A stretch of DNA of 64,000 nucleotides from Microbacterium sp. SORGH_AS_0862 (GCF_030818795.1 NZ_JAUTAY010000001.1:2418001-2482000), one strand, 5' to 3'. Counted from the first letter of the stretch, positions 1 through 8,679 are shown. The notes: generated by a model from the sequence alone, not told the origin. Numbers and translations are program-made.

Positions 1-267
1 ACGACCACCGTCGCCGCGAAGTGCCTGGCCGGGAAGGTCGTGCACTCCGTCGCGGTCGTCAACACCGATCCGTCGACCATCACGGCGACGATCGTCGGTT
101 CCTACGGCAGCAAGGCGCTGACGCTGGCCCCCGGCGCCTCGGCATCCGCAGCCTTCACGACCCGGCTGACGGCGACGCCCGCGCAGACGGTGACCGTGAC
201 GGCGAGGGCCGCCGACGGGCGCACGACGACGCAGAGCGCCGTCGTGCCGTCGACCACCTGCGGCTAG
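1..267 (+). CDS. C-terminal end of a secreted protein (partial)
   Basis: The reading frame is open from base 1 and ends with TAG at 265-267, so only the last 88 residues are present. They are rich in Thr, Ala, Val and Ser and contain two Cys (an early AKCLAGK and the final TTCG), spaced as in a small beta-sandwich closed by a disulfide. This style of tail is common at the C-terminus of large secreted actinobacterial enzymes such as glycosyl hydrolases; that comparison is from memory and the catalytic part lies outside the window. An internal ATG at 40 is not the true start because the conserved-looking segment begins before it. Confidence 0.6.
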   Translation, partial: TTTVAAKCLAGKVVHSVAVVNTDPSTITATIVGSYGSKALTLAPGASASAAFTTRLTATPAQTVTVTARAADGRTTTQSAVVPSTTCG

Positions 268-365
268 GGCCGTCCTACACCACCGGGGCCGGGTCAGCGC
301 ACAGCTGGCCCGGCCCCGGCGCGTGTGCGCAGGATGGTGGGGAGCTTCGACCGACAGGAGCACGC

Positions 366-863
366 ATGAGCGCCGACGACATCGACATCCATCCGATCTC
401 GCCAGAGGATGCGGGAGAGGTGCTGACTCTCCAGCGCGCCGCGTTCGTGCAGGAGGCGCTGATCTACCGCGACATCGACATGCCGGTGTTCACGCAGACG
501 CTCGAGGAGGTCGCCTACGAGCTGCGGGAGAATCTCGGTCAGGTGGCACGGCGCGCCGGGAGGATGGTCGGGGCGATCCGCGCGCGTACGGACGGCGACG
601 TTCTGCTCATCGGACGGCTCGCCATCGCGCCCGACCAGCAGGGTGAGGGCATCGGGTCCGCGTTGCTGGACGCGGTCGAGACACGCGGCCGCAAGGCGGG
701 CGCCCGCACCGCGGAGCTGTTCACCGGCCGGCTGAGCGAGGCCAACATCCGCTTGTACGAGCGACAGGGATACGCGGTCGCGGAGGCCGCCGGCGGCGCC
801 GGAGGCGCCGACGAGGTCTTCCTGCGCAAGGACCTCGCCGAGTCCGGTGCCGCCGACGACTGA
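366..863 (+). CDS. GNAT-family N-acetyltransferase
   Basis: 165-residue protein with the GNAT acetyl-CoA fold. The acetyl-CoA-binding signature is visible as LAIAPDQQGEGIGSALLDAV (about residues 80-100), which contains the Q/RxxGxG/A motif, and the late NIRLYERQGY segment is the typical beta5-alpha4 region. The start was chosen at ATG 366 because CAGGAG lies just upstream; the longer frame from 21 overlaps the preceding gene. The acceptor substrate cannot be told from sequence. It converges on the next gene with only three bases between stops. Confidence 0.85.
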   Translation: MSADDIDIHPISPEDAGEVLTLQRAAFVQEALIYRDIDMPVFTQTLEEVAYELRENLGQVARRAGRMVGAIRARTDGDVLLIGRLAIAPDQQGEGIGSALLDAVETRGRKAGARTAELFTGRLSEANIRLYERQGYAVAEAAGGAGGADEVFLRKDLAESGAADD

Positions 864-866
864 ACG

Positions 867-1667
867 TCAGATGGTGGCGACCGACCCCGAGTCCACGCGA
901 TAGTTCGACCCGTTGACGAAGGAGGCGCGCGCCGAACAGAGGAAGGCGATCACCGATGCGACCTCTTCCGGCTCGCCGCGGCGGCCGAGCTCCATGTACG
1001 GCCGCTCCTGGTCGAGGAACGAGGCGATCGCCTCGTCGAACGACTCGCCCCGTTCCTTCGAGCGCTTCTCCATCATTGCGTCGGTCATGGGCGTGTGGAT
1101 GAAGGCGGGAGAGACGGCGTTCACCAGCAGTCCCTCGGACGCGTAGCTGCGCGAGAGTCCCTTCGCGAGCGCCAGGATGCCGGCCTTCGCCGCGCAGTAC
1201 GGCAGCTCGTCGTCGTACGGCTGCACCGCATCCTCGGAGGCGAGGAGCACCAGGCGTCCCCATCCGCCGGAGCGCAGATCCGTCAGGAACTCCCGGATCA
1301 CGCGGACCGGTCCGAGCAGATCGGTCTCGATCGTCGACGTCCAGCCCTCGTCGTCGATCTCATGGAACAGCCCCTGCGCACCGGTGATGCCCGCGGACTG
1401 CACCAGGATGTCGATGGCGCCCACCGCATCCGTCGTCTTGCGATGCAGCTCGGCGACGGAAGCGAGGTCGGTGATGTCGGCCGCGAACGCGTGGAGTCGG
1501 CCTTCGGGTGCGTCCAGCTCGGCGGCCGACTTCTCCAGCTTGTCCGCATCGCGGTCGGTGAGCACGACCGTCACTCCCTCAGCGAGGAGCAGCTTTGCGG
1601 TCTCGAAGCCGATACCCGAGTCGCCCCCGGTGATGAGAGCCTTCTTGCCTGCGATGCCGAGATCCAT
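867..1667 (-). CDS. SDR-family NAD(P)-dependent oxidoreductase
   Basis: 266-residue classical short-chain dehydrogenase. The cofactor motif TGGDSGIG is near residues 13-20, the structural NAG-like element reads QSAGITG near 90, and the catalytic Ser and Tyr-Lys appear in LLASEDAVQ and YCAAKAG (about 144-162). It is the last gene of a minus-strand set behind a lactonase and a GH15 glucosidase, with a 12-base gap to the lactonase. In that setting a sugar or polyol dehydrogenase that makes the lactone for its neighbour is a reasonable inference, but the substrate is not proven by sequence. Confidence 0.85.
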   Translation of the reverse strand: MDLGIAGKKALITGGDSGIGFETAKLLLAEGVTVVLTDRDADKLEKSAAELDAPEGRLHAFAADITDLASVAELHRKTTDAVGAIDILVQSAGITGAQGLFHEIDDEGWTSTIETDLLGPVRVIREFLTDLRSGGWGRLVLLASEDAVQPYDDELPYCAAKAGILALAKGLSRSYASEGLLVNAVSPAFIHTPMTDAMMEKRSKERGESFDEAIASFLDQERPYMELGRRGEPEEVASVIAFLCSARASFVNGSNYRVDSGSVATI

Positions 1668-1679
1668 GTCGGTGTCCTT

Positions 1680-2573
1680 TCATTCGCCGTCGGACGGGAT
1701 CGGTCCGAACGTGTGTGCCGGGCGACCCTCGGCGTCCGTATCGACCACGAAGATCGATCCGCTGAGGGGCGCAGCGGCGAGCTGCTGCTCGGTGAGCTGT
1801 TCGCGAGCGGTCCCCACGAACAGCAGATTCCGCGCGGGTCCGCCGAAGGCGACGGAGGTCACGTGCGGCGCGGGGATCGGGATGCGGGCCTCGATGCGTC
1901 CGTCGGGAGTCCACCGCACGACCTGTCCCGCGCCGTAGATGCCGTTCCAGAATCGTCCGTCGGTGTCGAGGGCGAGGCCGTCGGAGTCCTCGCCGGTCAA
2001 GAACGGCGTCAGCTCCCCGAGCGCCTCGGGCTCCGGAGAGTACGCGCCCCGGTAGACGGTCCGGGTGGTCGTGTCGGTGACGTACATCGTCTGCGTATCG
2101 TCGGACCATTCGAAGCCGTTGGCGACACCGAATCCGCCGCGCAAGACCCGCACGGAGCCCGTCGGCTCGACGAGGTAGAGGCCCGCATCGGGTGCGCCGG
2201 TGGTCACGTTCATCGCTCCCACCACGAAACGCCCGAACGGGTCGACCTTGGCCTCGTTGCTGCGGATTCCCGCGTGCGCGTGGGGCAGCGCGGCCACAGT
2301 CCGCCGGACGGTGCCGCCCGCATCCAGCAGCACGACGCGGTCCTTCAACGCGGCGACGAACCCGCCGGATACGGCGGGCTGCGCGGCGCTCACCGGCGCC
2401 GGCAGCCGCACGACCGTATCGCGGGAGCCGTCCTCAGGATCGTCCAGCCGGGCGCGATGCATCGTGCCGCGGGTGATGTCGACCCAGACGAGTTCATCGG
2501 TGCGGTCGTCCCAGAAGATGCTCTCGACGAGGATCGCGTCGAGCCTGCGGAAGAGGCGGGGTTCAGTGCCCAT
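1680..2573 (-). CDS. SMP-30/gluconolactonase-family protein
   Basis: 297-residue six-bladed beta-propeller of the SMP-30/Gnl/LRE family. Visible family elements include the start FRRLDAILVESIFWDDRTDELVW, the central NGFEWSDDTQTMYVTDT motif with the metal-ligand Asn and Asp, and SDGLALDTDGRFWNG near residues 195-210. Such enzymes hydrolyse sugar lactones with a divalent metal. ATG 2573 was chosen since it lies inside the 3' end of the upstream GH15 gene (11-base overlap), as expected for translational coupling, and a GGAG lies upstream; the longer frame from 2627 adds a Ser-rich tail unlike the family. Confidence 0.85.
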   Translation of the reverse strand: MGTEPRLFRRLDAILVESIFWDDRTDELVWVDITRGTMHRARLDDPEDGSRDTVVRLPAPVSAAQPAVSGGFVAALKDRVVLLDAGGTVRRTVAALPHAHAGIRSNEAKVDPFGRFVVGAMNVTTGAPDAGLYLVEPTGSVRVLRGGFGVANGFEWSDDTQTMYVTDTTTRTVYRGAYSPEPEALGELTPFLTGEDSDGLALDTDGRFWNGIYGAGQVVRWTPDGRIEARIPIPAPHVTSVAFGGPARNLLFVGTAREQLTEQQLAAAPLSGSIFVVDTDAEGRPAHTFGPIPSDGE

Positions 2574-4359
2574 CGAGCTCCTCCTCGGAGACGAGGTCGC
2601 GGATCGTGAGAGCTGCGCCGATGACACCGAGGTGGCTGAGCGCCTGGGGGAGGTTCCCCCACGACGAACCGTCGTGCTCCGAGATCATCTCGGCGAAGAT
2701 CCCGACGTCGTTGGCGCGGGCGACCAGGTCGTCCATGGCCGCGACGGCCTCGTCGTGGCGTCCCACGCACGCGAGCGCACCGGCACGCCAGAACGCGGAG
2801 GCGACGAACGTGTGCTCCTCCTGATCCATCCCCGTGTAGCGGTAGAGCAGGTTTCCGGCGCCGAGCCGGTCGGTGAGCGCATCGATCGTCCGTGACATCC
2901 GCTCGCCGCGGTCGAATCCGCTCTCGGCGTGCAGGAGCACCGAGGTGTCGACGTCCGTCGAGCCCGGATGCATGACGTACGCCCCGATCTCCTCCGACCA
3001 CCCGTGCTCGGCGATCCAGGCCGCGATGCGGTCGCGCTCGGACGCCCAACGCTCGGCGCTGCCGGGGATGGCGCCCGCCTCGGCGAGGGCGACCGCGTCG
3101 CGCAGCGCCTGCCAGCAGCCCATCTTCGACGAGGTGTAGTGACGGATCTCGGGGAGCTCCCACATCCCGGAGTCCGGTTTGCGCCATTCGTCGCACGTGC
3201 GGTCGGACATGGCGGCGAGCATGCGGCCGGTGGCGACATCGAGCACGTTGCCCGCATCCACGTACGTGCGGCAGATGGCGAAGAGATCGCCGTAGACGCC
3301 CAGTTGGAGCTGTCCGTGTGCAGGGTTGCCGGTCACCACCGGGCCGATCCCGCGCCAGCCCGGCGCCTCGTGCTCGGTGACGTTCTGCGCGAGCGTGCCG
3401 CGCAGTGTGTACAGCACGTGCAGGTCGGGCCCGTTGTCGCGGATGGTGCGTAGCAGCCACGAGATCGCGGCGTGCGTCTCCTCGCGGAGGCCGAAGCGCA
3501 CGAGCGCGTGCGCGGTGTAGGCGAGATCGCGCACCCACGCGAACCGGTAGTCCCAGTTCTTGCCTCCGCGCGGGTTCTCCGGCAGCGACGTGGTCGCGGC
3601 GGCGGCGATGGCTCCGGTAGGGGAGTAGACCAGCAGCTTCAGGGCGAGCGCACTGCGTTGGACGGTGGCCGCCCACGGGCCGTCGTAGCCGAACTCCCGC
3701 GACCAGGCGCGCCACCCCCCGATCGTGCGATCGATGCTGCGGTCGACGTTCTCCGGATGCGGCAGGTGCAGCGGCTCGCCGTCTGTCGCGACCACCACGA
3801 GCAGGTGGCGCGACTCCGGCGAGGTCGTGAAGGACCCCTCGACCCGCGGACCCGCGCCGTCATCGACGGTGGTCGGCGTGCCGTGATCCTTCCCCACCAC
3901 GGCCAGAGACGTCTCGCCGACGCGGAGGATGGTGGCGCCGTCACGCTGCTCCGCCCAGGGCGCCGCCGTGTTGAGGCGGGTGCCCGGCTGCACGCGCCAG
4001 GTGAAGGCAACATGGCCGTCGACGCCCTCCACGCGCCTCGCCAGCTCCGCCCAGGGAAGACGCCCGGCGACGCCCGTCACCATCGCGTCCGTCAGGCGCG
4101 CGGTGCCCGTCGCAGTGATGAAGGTCGTCTGCAGCACGTTCGTGCGCGCGATGTAGCGACGACGCACCTCGAACTCGCCCACCGGGGTGATCTCGAGGCA
4201 TCCGCCGTTGTCGGCGTCGAGGACGCGCGCGAAGACCGGCACGGAGTCGAGGTTGGGAACCGGCAGCCAGTCGATGCTGCCGCGCCGGTCGACGAGAGCG
4301 ATCGTCCGGCCGTCGCCGATCGCGGCGTAGGACGAGAGGTCGGAAGAGGACCGGGGCAC
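2563..4359 (-). CDS. Glycoside hydrolase family 15 protein (glucoamylase/trehalase-like)
   Basis: About 598 residues. The N-terminus SSSDLSSYAAIGDGRTIALVD and SIDWLPVPNLDS is typical of bacterial GH15 proteins, followed by a beta-sandwich domain and the (alpha/alpha)6 barrel with GKNWDYRFAWVRDLAYT (about residues 275-295) and WRGIGPVVTGNPA. Family members release glucose from alpha-glucans or trehalose. A GTG at 4368 is possible, but the GTG at 4359 fits the usual family start and lies 7 bases after a TAGCGT -10 box, so a leaderless start there is preferred. It heads a three-gene operon with the lactonase and SDR, together suggesting glucose release and oxidation. Confidence 0.88.
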   Translation of the reverse strand: MPRSSSDLSSYAAIGDGRTIALVDRRGSIDWLPVPNLDSVPVFARVLDADNGGCLEITPVGEFEVRRRYIARTNVLQTTFITATGTARLTDAMVTGVAGRLPWAELARRVEGVDGHVAFTWRVQPGTRLNTAAPWAEQRDGATILRVGETSLAVVGKDHGTPTTVDDGAGPRVEGSFTTSPESRHLLVVVATDGEPLHLPHPENVDRSIDRTIGGWRAWSREFGYDGPWAATVQRSALALKLLVYSPTGAIAAAATTSLPENPRGGKNWDYRFAWVRDLAYTAHALVRFGLREETHAAISWLLRTIRDNGPDLHVLYTLRGTLAQNVTEHEAPGWRGIGPVVTGNPAHGQLQLGVYGDLFAICRTYVDAGNVLDVATGRMLAAMSDRTCDEWRKPDSGMWELPEIRHYTSSKMGCWQALRDAVALAEAGAIPGSAERWASERDRIAAWIAEHGWSEEIGAYVMHPGSTDVDTSVLLHAESGFDRGERMSRTIDALTDRLGAGNLLYRYTGMDQEEHTFVASAFWRAGALACVGRHDEAVAAMDDLVARANDVGIFAEMISEHDGSSWGNLPQALSHLGVIGAALTIRDLVSEEELDGH

Positions 4360-4366
4360 GGCAGCC

Positions 4367-4372
4367 ACGCTA
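4367..4372 (-). promoter_or_regulatory. -10 box of the GH15 operon
   Basis: Minus-strand TAGCGT ends 7 bases before the GTG at 4359, so the transcript probably begins at or next to the start codon. No clear -35 is visible. Confidence 0.4.
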
Positions 4373-4568
4373 AGCGGCCTCCCGTTCCGCGGGGGCAGGC
4401 TTGCACGCGGCGCGCGGGCGGGTTAAGCGCCGTCGGACGCGCGGGTGCTAGCAACCCGCGGCGGGGCGGACAACCCCCCGCCGGCGCGCGCCGCGTGCGG
4501 GCTAGCGTCGCACCCGTCAGACACCGAGCGACGGGCACGACCCGTCCTCGACGACGAAGGAGGACGAC

Positions 4569-5129
4569 ATGGCCGCCACGAACGCATCGAGCACCACGCG
4601 CAACCGCCGCCGCCCCGCGAAGGGTGGAGCGGGAGCCGGACTCACCGAGGAGCAGAACGCGGAGAGCGGGTTCACCGCGTCCCAGGGGCTCAGCGACAAC
4701 CTGCAGAAGGTGCTCGTCGATCTGATCGAGCTGTCGCTGCAGGGCAAGCAGGCGCACTGGAACGTGGTCGGCCGCAACTTCCGCGACACCCACCTCCAGC
4801 TCGACGAGGTGATCGACGCGGCCCGTGAGTTCAGCGACACCGTCGCCGAGCGGATGCGGGCGCTGCACGCCCTCCCGGACGGCCGCAGCGACACGGTCGC
4901 CGAGACGACCACACTGCCCGAGTTCCCGCAGGGTGAGATCGACACGAGCGAGGTCATCGACCTCATCACCGAGCGTCTCGAGGCCACGATCGGCACGTGC
5001 CGCGACGTGCACGACGAAGTGGACGACGAGGACCCGACGAGCGCCGACATCCTGCACGCCGTCCTCGAGCGCCTCGAGCAGCTCGCGTGGATGGTCAGTG
5101 CAGAGAACCGCGCGCCGGCGGCGCGCTGA
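4569..5129 (+). CDS. dps: Dps-family DNA-binding ferritin-like protein
   Basis: 186 residues. A disordered basic N-terminal tail (TTRNRRRPAKGG) precedes a four-helix ferritin-like domain. The ferroxidase-site segment is clear: KQAHWNVVGRNFRDTHLQLDEV (about residues 58-79), with the His and Asp used in Dps iron sites. Dps dodecamers sequester iron and coat DNA in starvation or oxidative stress; the basic tail would support DNA binding. AAGGAGGAC lies just before ATG 4569. The next SDR gene starts 13 bases later and is probably co-transcribed. Confidence 0.92.
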   Translation: MAATNASSTTRNRRRPAKGGAGAGLTEEQNAESGFTASQGLSDNLQKVLVDLIELSLQGKQAHWNVVGRNFRDTHLQLDEVIDAAREFSDTVAERMRALHALPDGRSDTVAETTTLPEFPQGEIDTSEVIDLITERLEATIGTCRDVHDEVDDEDPTSADILHAVLERLEQLAWMVSAENRAPAAR

Positions 5130-5142
5130 GAGGGGCCGCACG

Positions 5143-6030
5143 ATGAGCATGTACGACGCGCAGGATCCGACCACGCAGTTCCCCCGCCCGCCTTTCCCTC
5201 CCCAGCAGCAGAGCGCGCCGGGAGACATCCACGAGATGGATCCCGCGCCCGACCACGGCGAGACCAGCTACATCGGCTTCGGGCGACTGCCCGGGCGCAA
5301 GGCGCTCGTGACCGGCGCCGACTCCGGGATCGGCCGCGCGGTGGCCATCGCCTACGCCCGCGAGGGTGCGGATGTGGCGCTCAGCTATCTGCCCGAGGAA
5401 CAGTCGCAAGCAGAGGAGGTCGCGGCGCTCATCGAGAAGGAGGGCCGCACGGCCGTGCTGCTTCCCGGAGACCTCCAGCAGGAGCAGACCAACATCGATG
5501 TCGTGGAGCGCGCTGTCGACGGGCTCGGGGGCCTCGACATCCTCGTGATCAACGCCGGAACGATGCCGACGATCGACAGCATCGACGACTTCGAGACGCA
5601 CACCCTCGACCATGTCGTGAAGGCCAACATCTATCCGCTGTTCTGGCTCACGAAGGCCGCATCCGCGCACCTGAAGCCCGGGGCTGCGATCATCACGACT
5701 TCGAGCGTGCAGGGCTTCCAGCCCTCGCCGTCGCTGGCCGAATATGCGGTCTCGAAGGCGGGCATCGCCAACTGGACCCGTGCGATGTCGCAGCAGCTGA
5801 TCGAACGGGGGATCCGCGTCAACGGTGTGGCTCCCGGCCCGATCTGGACGCCGCTGCAGCCCGCTTACGTGCCGAACGAGAAGATCGAGGAGTTCGGCTC
5901 GCAGACGCCGATCGGACGGGCCGGCCAGCCGGTCGAGCTCGCTCCGGCGTTCGTCTTCCTCGCCTCCCAGGAGTCCAGCTACGTGGTCGGCGAGACGATC
6001 GCCGTGACGGGCGGGATGCCGGTGCACTGA
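5143..6030 (+). CDS. SDR-family oxidoreductase, YghA-type
   Basis: 295 residues. A Pro/Gln-rich N-terminal extension of about 45 residues precedes the Rossmann domain, an arrangement seen in YghA-like, stress-associated SDRs. Motifs: TGADSGIG (about 57-64), NAGT near 132, the catalytic Ser in TTSSVQGF and YAVSKAG near 200, and a late PGPIWTPLQP. It follows dps by 13 bases, so a shared stress-linked transcript is likely. The start is ATG 5143 (with AGGGGCC upstream), not the longer overlapping frame. Substrate unknown; aldehyde or sugar reduction is typical of this subgroup. Confidence 0.87.
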   Translation: MSMYDAQDPTTQFPRPPFPPQQQSAPGDIHEMDPAPDHGETSYIGFGRLPGRKALVTGADSGIGRAVAIAYAREGADVALSYLPEEQSQAEEVAALIEKEGRTAVLLPGDLQQEQTNIDVVERAVDGLGGLDILVINAGTMPTIDSIDDFETHTLDHVVKANIYPLFWLTKAASAHLKPGAAIITTSSVQGFQPSPSLAEYAVSKAGIANWTRAMSQQLIERGIRVNGVAPGPIWTPLQPAYVPNEKIEEFGSQTPIGRAGQPVELAPAFVFLASQESSYVVGETIAVTGGMPVH

Positions 6031-6044
6031 CCTTCGCGGGGGAA

Positions 6045-6071
6045 ACGGCCGTCCGGAGACCGGGCGGCCGT
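6045..6071 (+). terminator. Hairpin after the dps-SDR pair
   Basis: Arms 6045-6056 and 6060-6071 pair over 12 positions with one G-U wobble and a 3-base loop. It lies 15 bases after the SDR stop. The T-tract is weak (TCTCC). Confidence 0.55.
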
Positions 6072-6086
6072 CTCCGTGTGTGCGCT

Positions 6087-6092
6087 TAGCAT
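6087..6092 (+). promoter_or_regulatory. -10 box for the TetR gene (leaderless)
   Basis: TAGCAT ends exactly 6 bases before ATG 6099, placing the expected transcription start on the start codon. There is no ribosome-binding site. Confidence 0.5.
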
Positions 6093-6098
6093 GGGCGG

Positions 6099-6650
6099 AT
6101 GGATCCGCGGGTGCGTCGCACGCAGGAGCGCCTGCGCGCCGCAGCGTTCGAGCTGGCATCGACCACGCGGTTGTCGCAGATCAGCGTGACCGACCTCTGT
6201 CGCGCCGCCGGGGTCACCCGGGACACTTTCTATAGGCACGCGGCGGGCGTCTCGGAGCTGACGGCCGATGCTCTTGCGGCGGAGCTGCAGGAGGTGACGG
6301 CCGCCCTCGGCGCGGATGCGGCGATCGGCGACGGCGAACGGATGCTGTTGGAGCACGTTCGCACGCGCGCCGCTGTGTATCGCTCGGCGATGGAGCCGCT
6401 GCTGGCGGCGCCGGTGCGTGCGGGGCTCGAGCGGAGCCTCCGGCAGGGATTGGAGCAGTGGGTGCAGCAGCGTCCCGGCATCGTCCCTGCGGCGATCGCC
6501 GGCGATGCCGCCGCGGTCTCACTCGCCGTCGCCTATGCCGCGGCCGGAACGGTGGGCGCGATCGAAGAATGGCTGCGCACGGACATGGCGGATCTCGATC
6601 GTGCGGTCGCGGTGATCCTCACCGCGTCCGCCGGCTGGTGGCAGCTCTGA
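6099..6650 (+). CDS. TetR/AcrR-family transcriptional regulator
   Basis: 183 residues with an N-terminal TetR helix-turn-helix: RRTQERLRAAAFELAS then ISVTDLCRAAGVTRDTFYRHA (about residues 28-50), where the recognition helix ends in the family's TFYRH. The rest is an all-helical ligand/dimer domain that cannot be assigned a ligand. The gene appears leaderless. A strong 30-bp palindrome lies immediately downstream, in front of a broken SDR gene, and is a candidate operator for this regulator (inference). Confidence 0.85.
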   Translation: MDPRVRRTQERLRAAAFELASTTRLSQISVTDLCRAAGVTRDTFYRHAAGVSELTADALAAELQEVTAALGADAAIGDGERMLLEHVRTRAAVYRSAMEPLLAAPVRAGLERSLRQGLEQWVQQRPGIVPAAIAGDAAAVSLAVAYAAAGTVGAIEEWLRTDMADLDRAVAVILTASAGWWQL

Positions 6651-6660
6651 TCGGGCCGGA

Positions 6661-6690
6661 CAATCTATAAGACATATGTCAGATAGTTTG
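6661..6690. promoter_or_regulatory. 30-bp near-perfect palindrome, candidate operator
   Basis: Twelve of fifteen base pairs are symmetric. The core GACATATGTC (6671-6680) is perfect, flanked by CTAT/ATAG and CAA/TTG half-sites. It is AT-rich against a GC-rich background. It overlaps a possible promoter (-10 TAGACT at 6693-6698) for the SDR pseudogene at 6743. Size and form suit a TetR or GntR dimer. Confidence 0.6.
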
Positions 6691-6742
6691 CCTAGACTGC
6701 TGTCGAGCAGCGACGCCGTCCGGTCGTCGCGGGAAGGCAGTC

Positions 6743-7326
6743 ATGGCACGTTTCGACGGCAAGGTCGCGATCGTCACCGGAGGCGTCTCCGGAATCGGCG
6801 CGGCGATCACGCGTCGCCTGGTGGATGAAGGCGCTCAGGTCTTCGTCGCCGACATCAACGCCGAGGCGGTCGCCGCCGCCGGCGCCACGTTCGGCGACAG
6901 CGTGGCGGGACTCGCGACCGACGTCACCGACGAAGGCGGGATGACGGCGCGATCGTCAACGTCGCGTCGCTGAACTCGCTGGTCCCGATGCACTTCGGCG
7001 CGGGGTACTCGGCCGCCAAGGCCGGTGTCGTGATGCTGACGAAGAACGCCGCACTGGAGCTCGCCGGAGACGGCATCCGCGTCAACGCGGTCTCGCCGGG
7101 TCTCGTGGCGACCCCGCTCACCGGTGGCCTCATGAGCATGCCCGGTGTTCCCGAGGCGTACATGGCCCGCATCCCGGCCGGGCGTCCCGCCGAGCCCGAG
7201 GAGATCGCCGGCGTCGCGCTGTTCCTCGCGTCGGATGACGCCTCGTACGTCAACGGTGAGAACGTCGTCGTCGACGGCGCCTGGCAGACCAGCGGATACC
7301 CCGACCTGCGCCCCTTCCTCGGCTGA
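6743..7326 (+). pseudogene. SDR-family oxidoreductase pseudogene with internal deletion
   Basis: The frame from ATG 6743 encodes a normal SDR N-terminus (TGGVSGIGAAITRRLVDEG, then ATDVTDEGG) but stops at 6971-6973. The C-terminal two-fifths continues in another frame from about 6951: GAIVNVASLNS with the catalytic Ser, YSAAKAG with Tyr-Lys, NAVSPGLV and a normal C-terminus ending at 7326. Compared with a typical 250-residue SDR, roughly 60-70 residues including the NAG motif are missing, so the product cannot be a working enzyme. A good ribosome-binding site (GGGAAGG) still precedes the start. The junction sequence around 6937-6950 could be read in either parent frame, consistent with recombination between short direct repeats. 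Confidence 0.8.
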
Positions 7327-7457
7327 GTCGGTGCGCGGGCGCCCCTCCCGGTGCGCCCGCGCACCCGTAGGCGAGCAGCAGACCATAAGTCAAGCCTCAG
7401 CTGTTTGCCACCGCCCGAGCGCACAGTAGGGGAAACCCCACGGAGCAGGAGGCGACG

Positions 7458-7733
7458 ATGACGCTGCAGATGATGCCGGAGAACCGCACGCCCGCAGCCG
7501 ACACCGCCCCCGAGGTCACCGTCGAGACGCCGGACGTTCTGGAACTGCGCTGGGAGCGCATCGCTCCCGAACGCTACCGGGCCCTGCGCGGGGAGGACTG
7601 CGTCGGATTCGTCGACGTGGTCGGCACCGTGTTCGTCGTGCTGGCCGGATCCCGCTACGACCGCGCGGAGGAGATCGCGCAGACGCTCGACTTCGACCGG
7701 GTGACGGCGCTTCTCGACGGCTCGGACCGTTGA
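7458..7733 (+). CDS. Hypothetical small protein
   Basis: 91 residues with a strong ribosome-binding site (GGAGCAGGAGG) before ATG 7458. The C-terminal two-thirds (LRWERIAPERYRALRGEDCVGFVDVVGTVFVVLAGSRY and following) looks like a compact alpha/beta fold with no membrane segment. I do not recognise a named family. It converges on the sugar permease gene with a 7-base gap. Third-position GC is in line with real genes here. Confidence 0.7.
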   Translation: MTLQMMPENRTPAADTAPEVTVETPDVLELRWERIAPERYRALRGEDCVGFVDVVGTVFVVLAGSRYDRAEEIAQTLDFDRVTALLDGSDR

Positions 7734-7740
7734 GGCTCCG

Positions 7741-8679
7741 TCAGCCCTTCAGCCCGGACGACGCCACGCCCTGGACGATCTGACGCTGGGCGAGGAAGAA
7801 GACGACGATCATCGGGATGGTGGCCAGCACGCTCGCGGTCACGATGATCTCCCAGTGCCATTCCCCGCCGAACCCGAAGGCGTCCACGAGCGACTTCAGT
7901 CCTCGTGGGATCGTGAACGTCGACGAGTCCCGCAGATAGATGAGCGCGCGCATGAGGTCGGTCCACACCGCCTGAACCTCGAAGACCAGCGTCACCGCCA
8001 AGGCCGGGCGGCACAGCGGCAGGGCGATGCGCCAGAAGACGCCCCACTGCGTGGCGCCGTCGACGCGGGCGGCGTCGAACAGGTCCCGCGGCAGGGTGAG
8101 CATGAACTGCCGGAGGAGGAAGACGTAGAAGGCGCTGGCGAACAGATTCTGTGCCCAGAGCGGGACGAGGGTGCCCACGAAGCCGAGTGAGTTCCAGATG
8201 AGGAAGGTCGGGATCATGGTGACCGCGCCCGGCAGCATCATGCTCGCCAGCACCAGGGCGAACAGCGCGCCTCGGCCCCGGAAGCGGAAGTGCGCGAATC
8301 CCCAGGCGACCATGGCGCTGGAGATGGTGACGGTCGTGGCCGCCAGCACGGTCACGATGGCCGTGTTGGCGAACCACAGCCCGAGCGGCGCCTGTTCCCA
8401 CACCGAGGCGTAGTTCTCGAAGGTGAACGTGTGCGGGATGAGGCTGTTGTCGAAGACCTCGCCGCGCGGCTTCAGGGAGGCGCTGACGAGCCAGATGAAC
8501 GGATACGTGAAGACGACGGCGAGAGCGGTGAGAGCGGTGATGATCACCGCGCGCCCGATGCGACTCCGCCGGCGCGCGCTGCGGCGGGAACCGGCATCCG
8601 CTCCGCGAGGCGGCTGCTCGCGTCGAACGATGCGGTCGGACGAGGCGTCCGTGTTCTCTGCGGACGTCGTGGCGCTCAC
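7741..8679 (-). CDS. Carbohydrate ABC transporter permease (MalG type)
   Basis: 312 residues, about six membrane helices. The C-terminal half carries the permease EAA-type loop (DAARVDGATQWGVFWRIALPLCRPALA, about residues 190-215), the cytoplasmic helix that contacts the ATPase. The long basic N-terminus (RRSARRRSRIGRA) precedes the first helix. GTG 8679 was chosen because it overlaps the upstream stop as GTGA with GAAGGAGAG in front; the frame could extend to 8766 but that would run deep into the neighbour. It forms an import system with the two genes upstream; the sugar is unknown. Confidence 0.88.
   Translation of the reverse strand: MSATTSAENTDASSDRIVRREQPPRGADAGSRRSARRRSRIGRAVIITALTALAVVFTYPFIWLVSASLKPRGEVFDNSLIPHTFTFENYASVWEQAPLGLWFANTAIVTVLAATTVTISSAMVAWGFAHFRFRGRGALFALVLASMMLPGAVTMIPTFLIWNSLGFVGTLVPLWAQNLFASAFYVFLLRQFMLTLPRDLFDAARVDGATQWGVFWRIALPLCRPALAVTLVFEVQAVWTDLMRALIYLRDSSTFTIPRGLKSLVDAFGFGGEWHWEIIVTASVLATIPMIVVFFLAQRQIVQGVASSGLKG

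Noticed and set aside
1095..2609. Plus-strand open frame of 504 codons opposite the lactonase
   Set aside because: Antisense to SDR and SMP-30 genes with clear motifs; composition typical of shadow frames.
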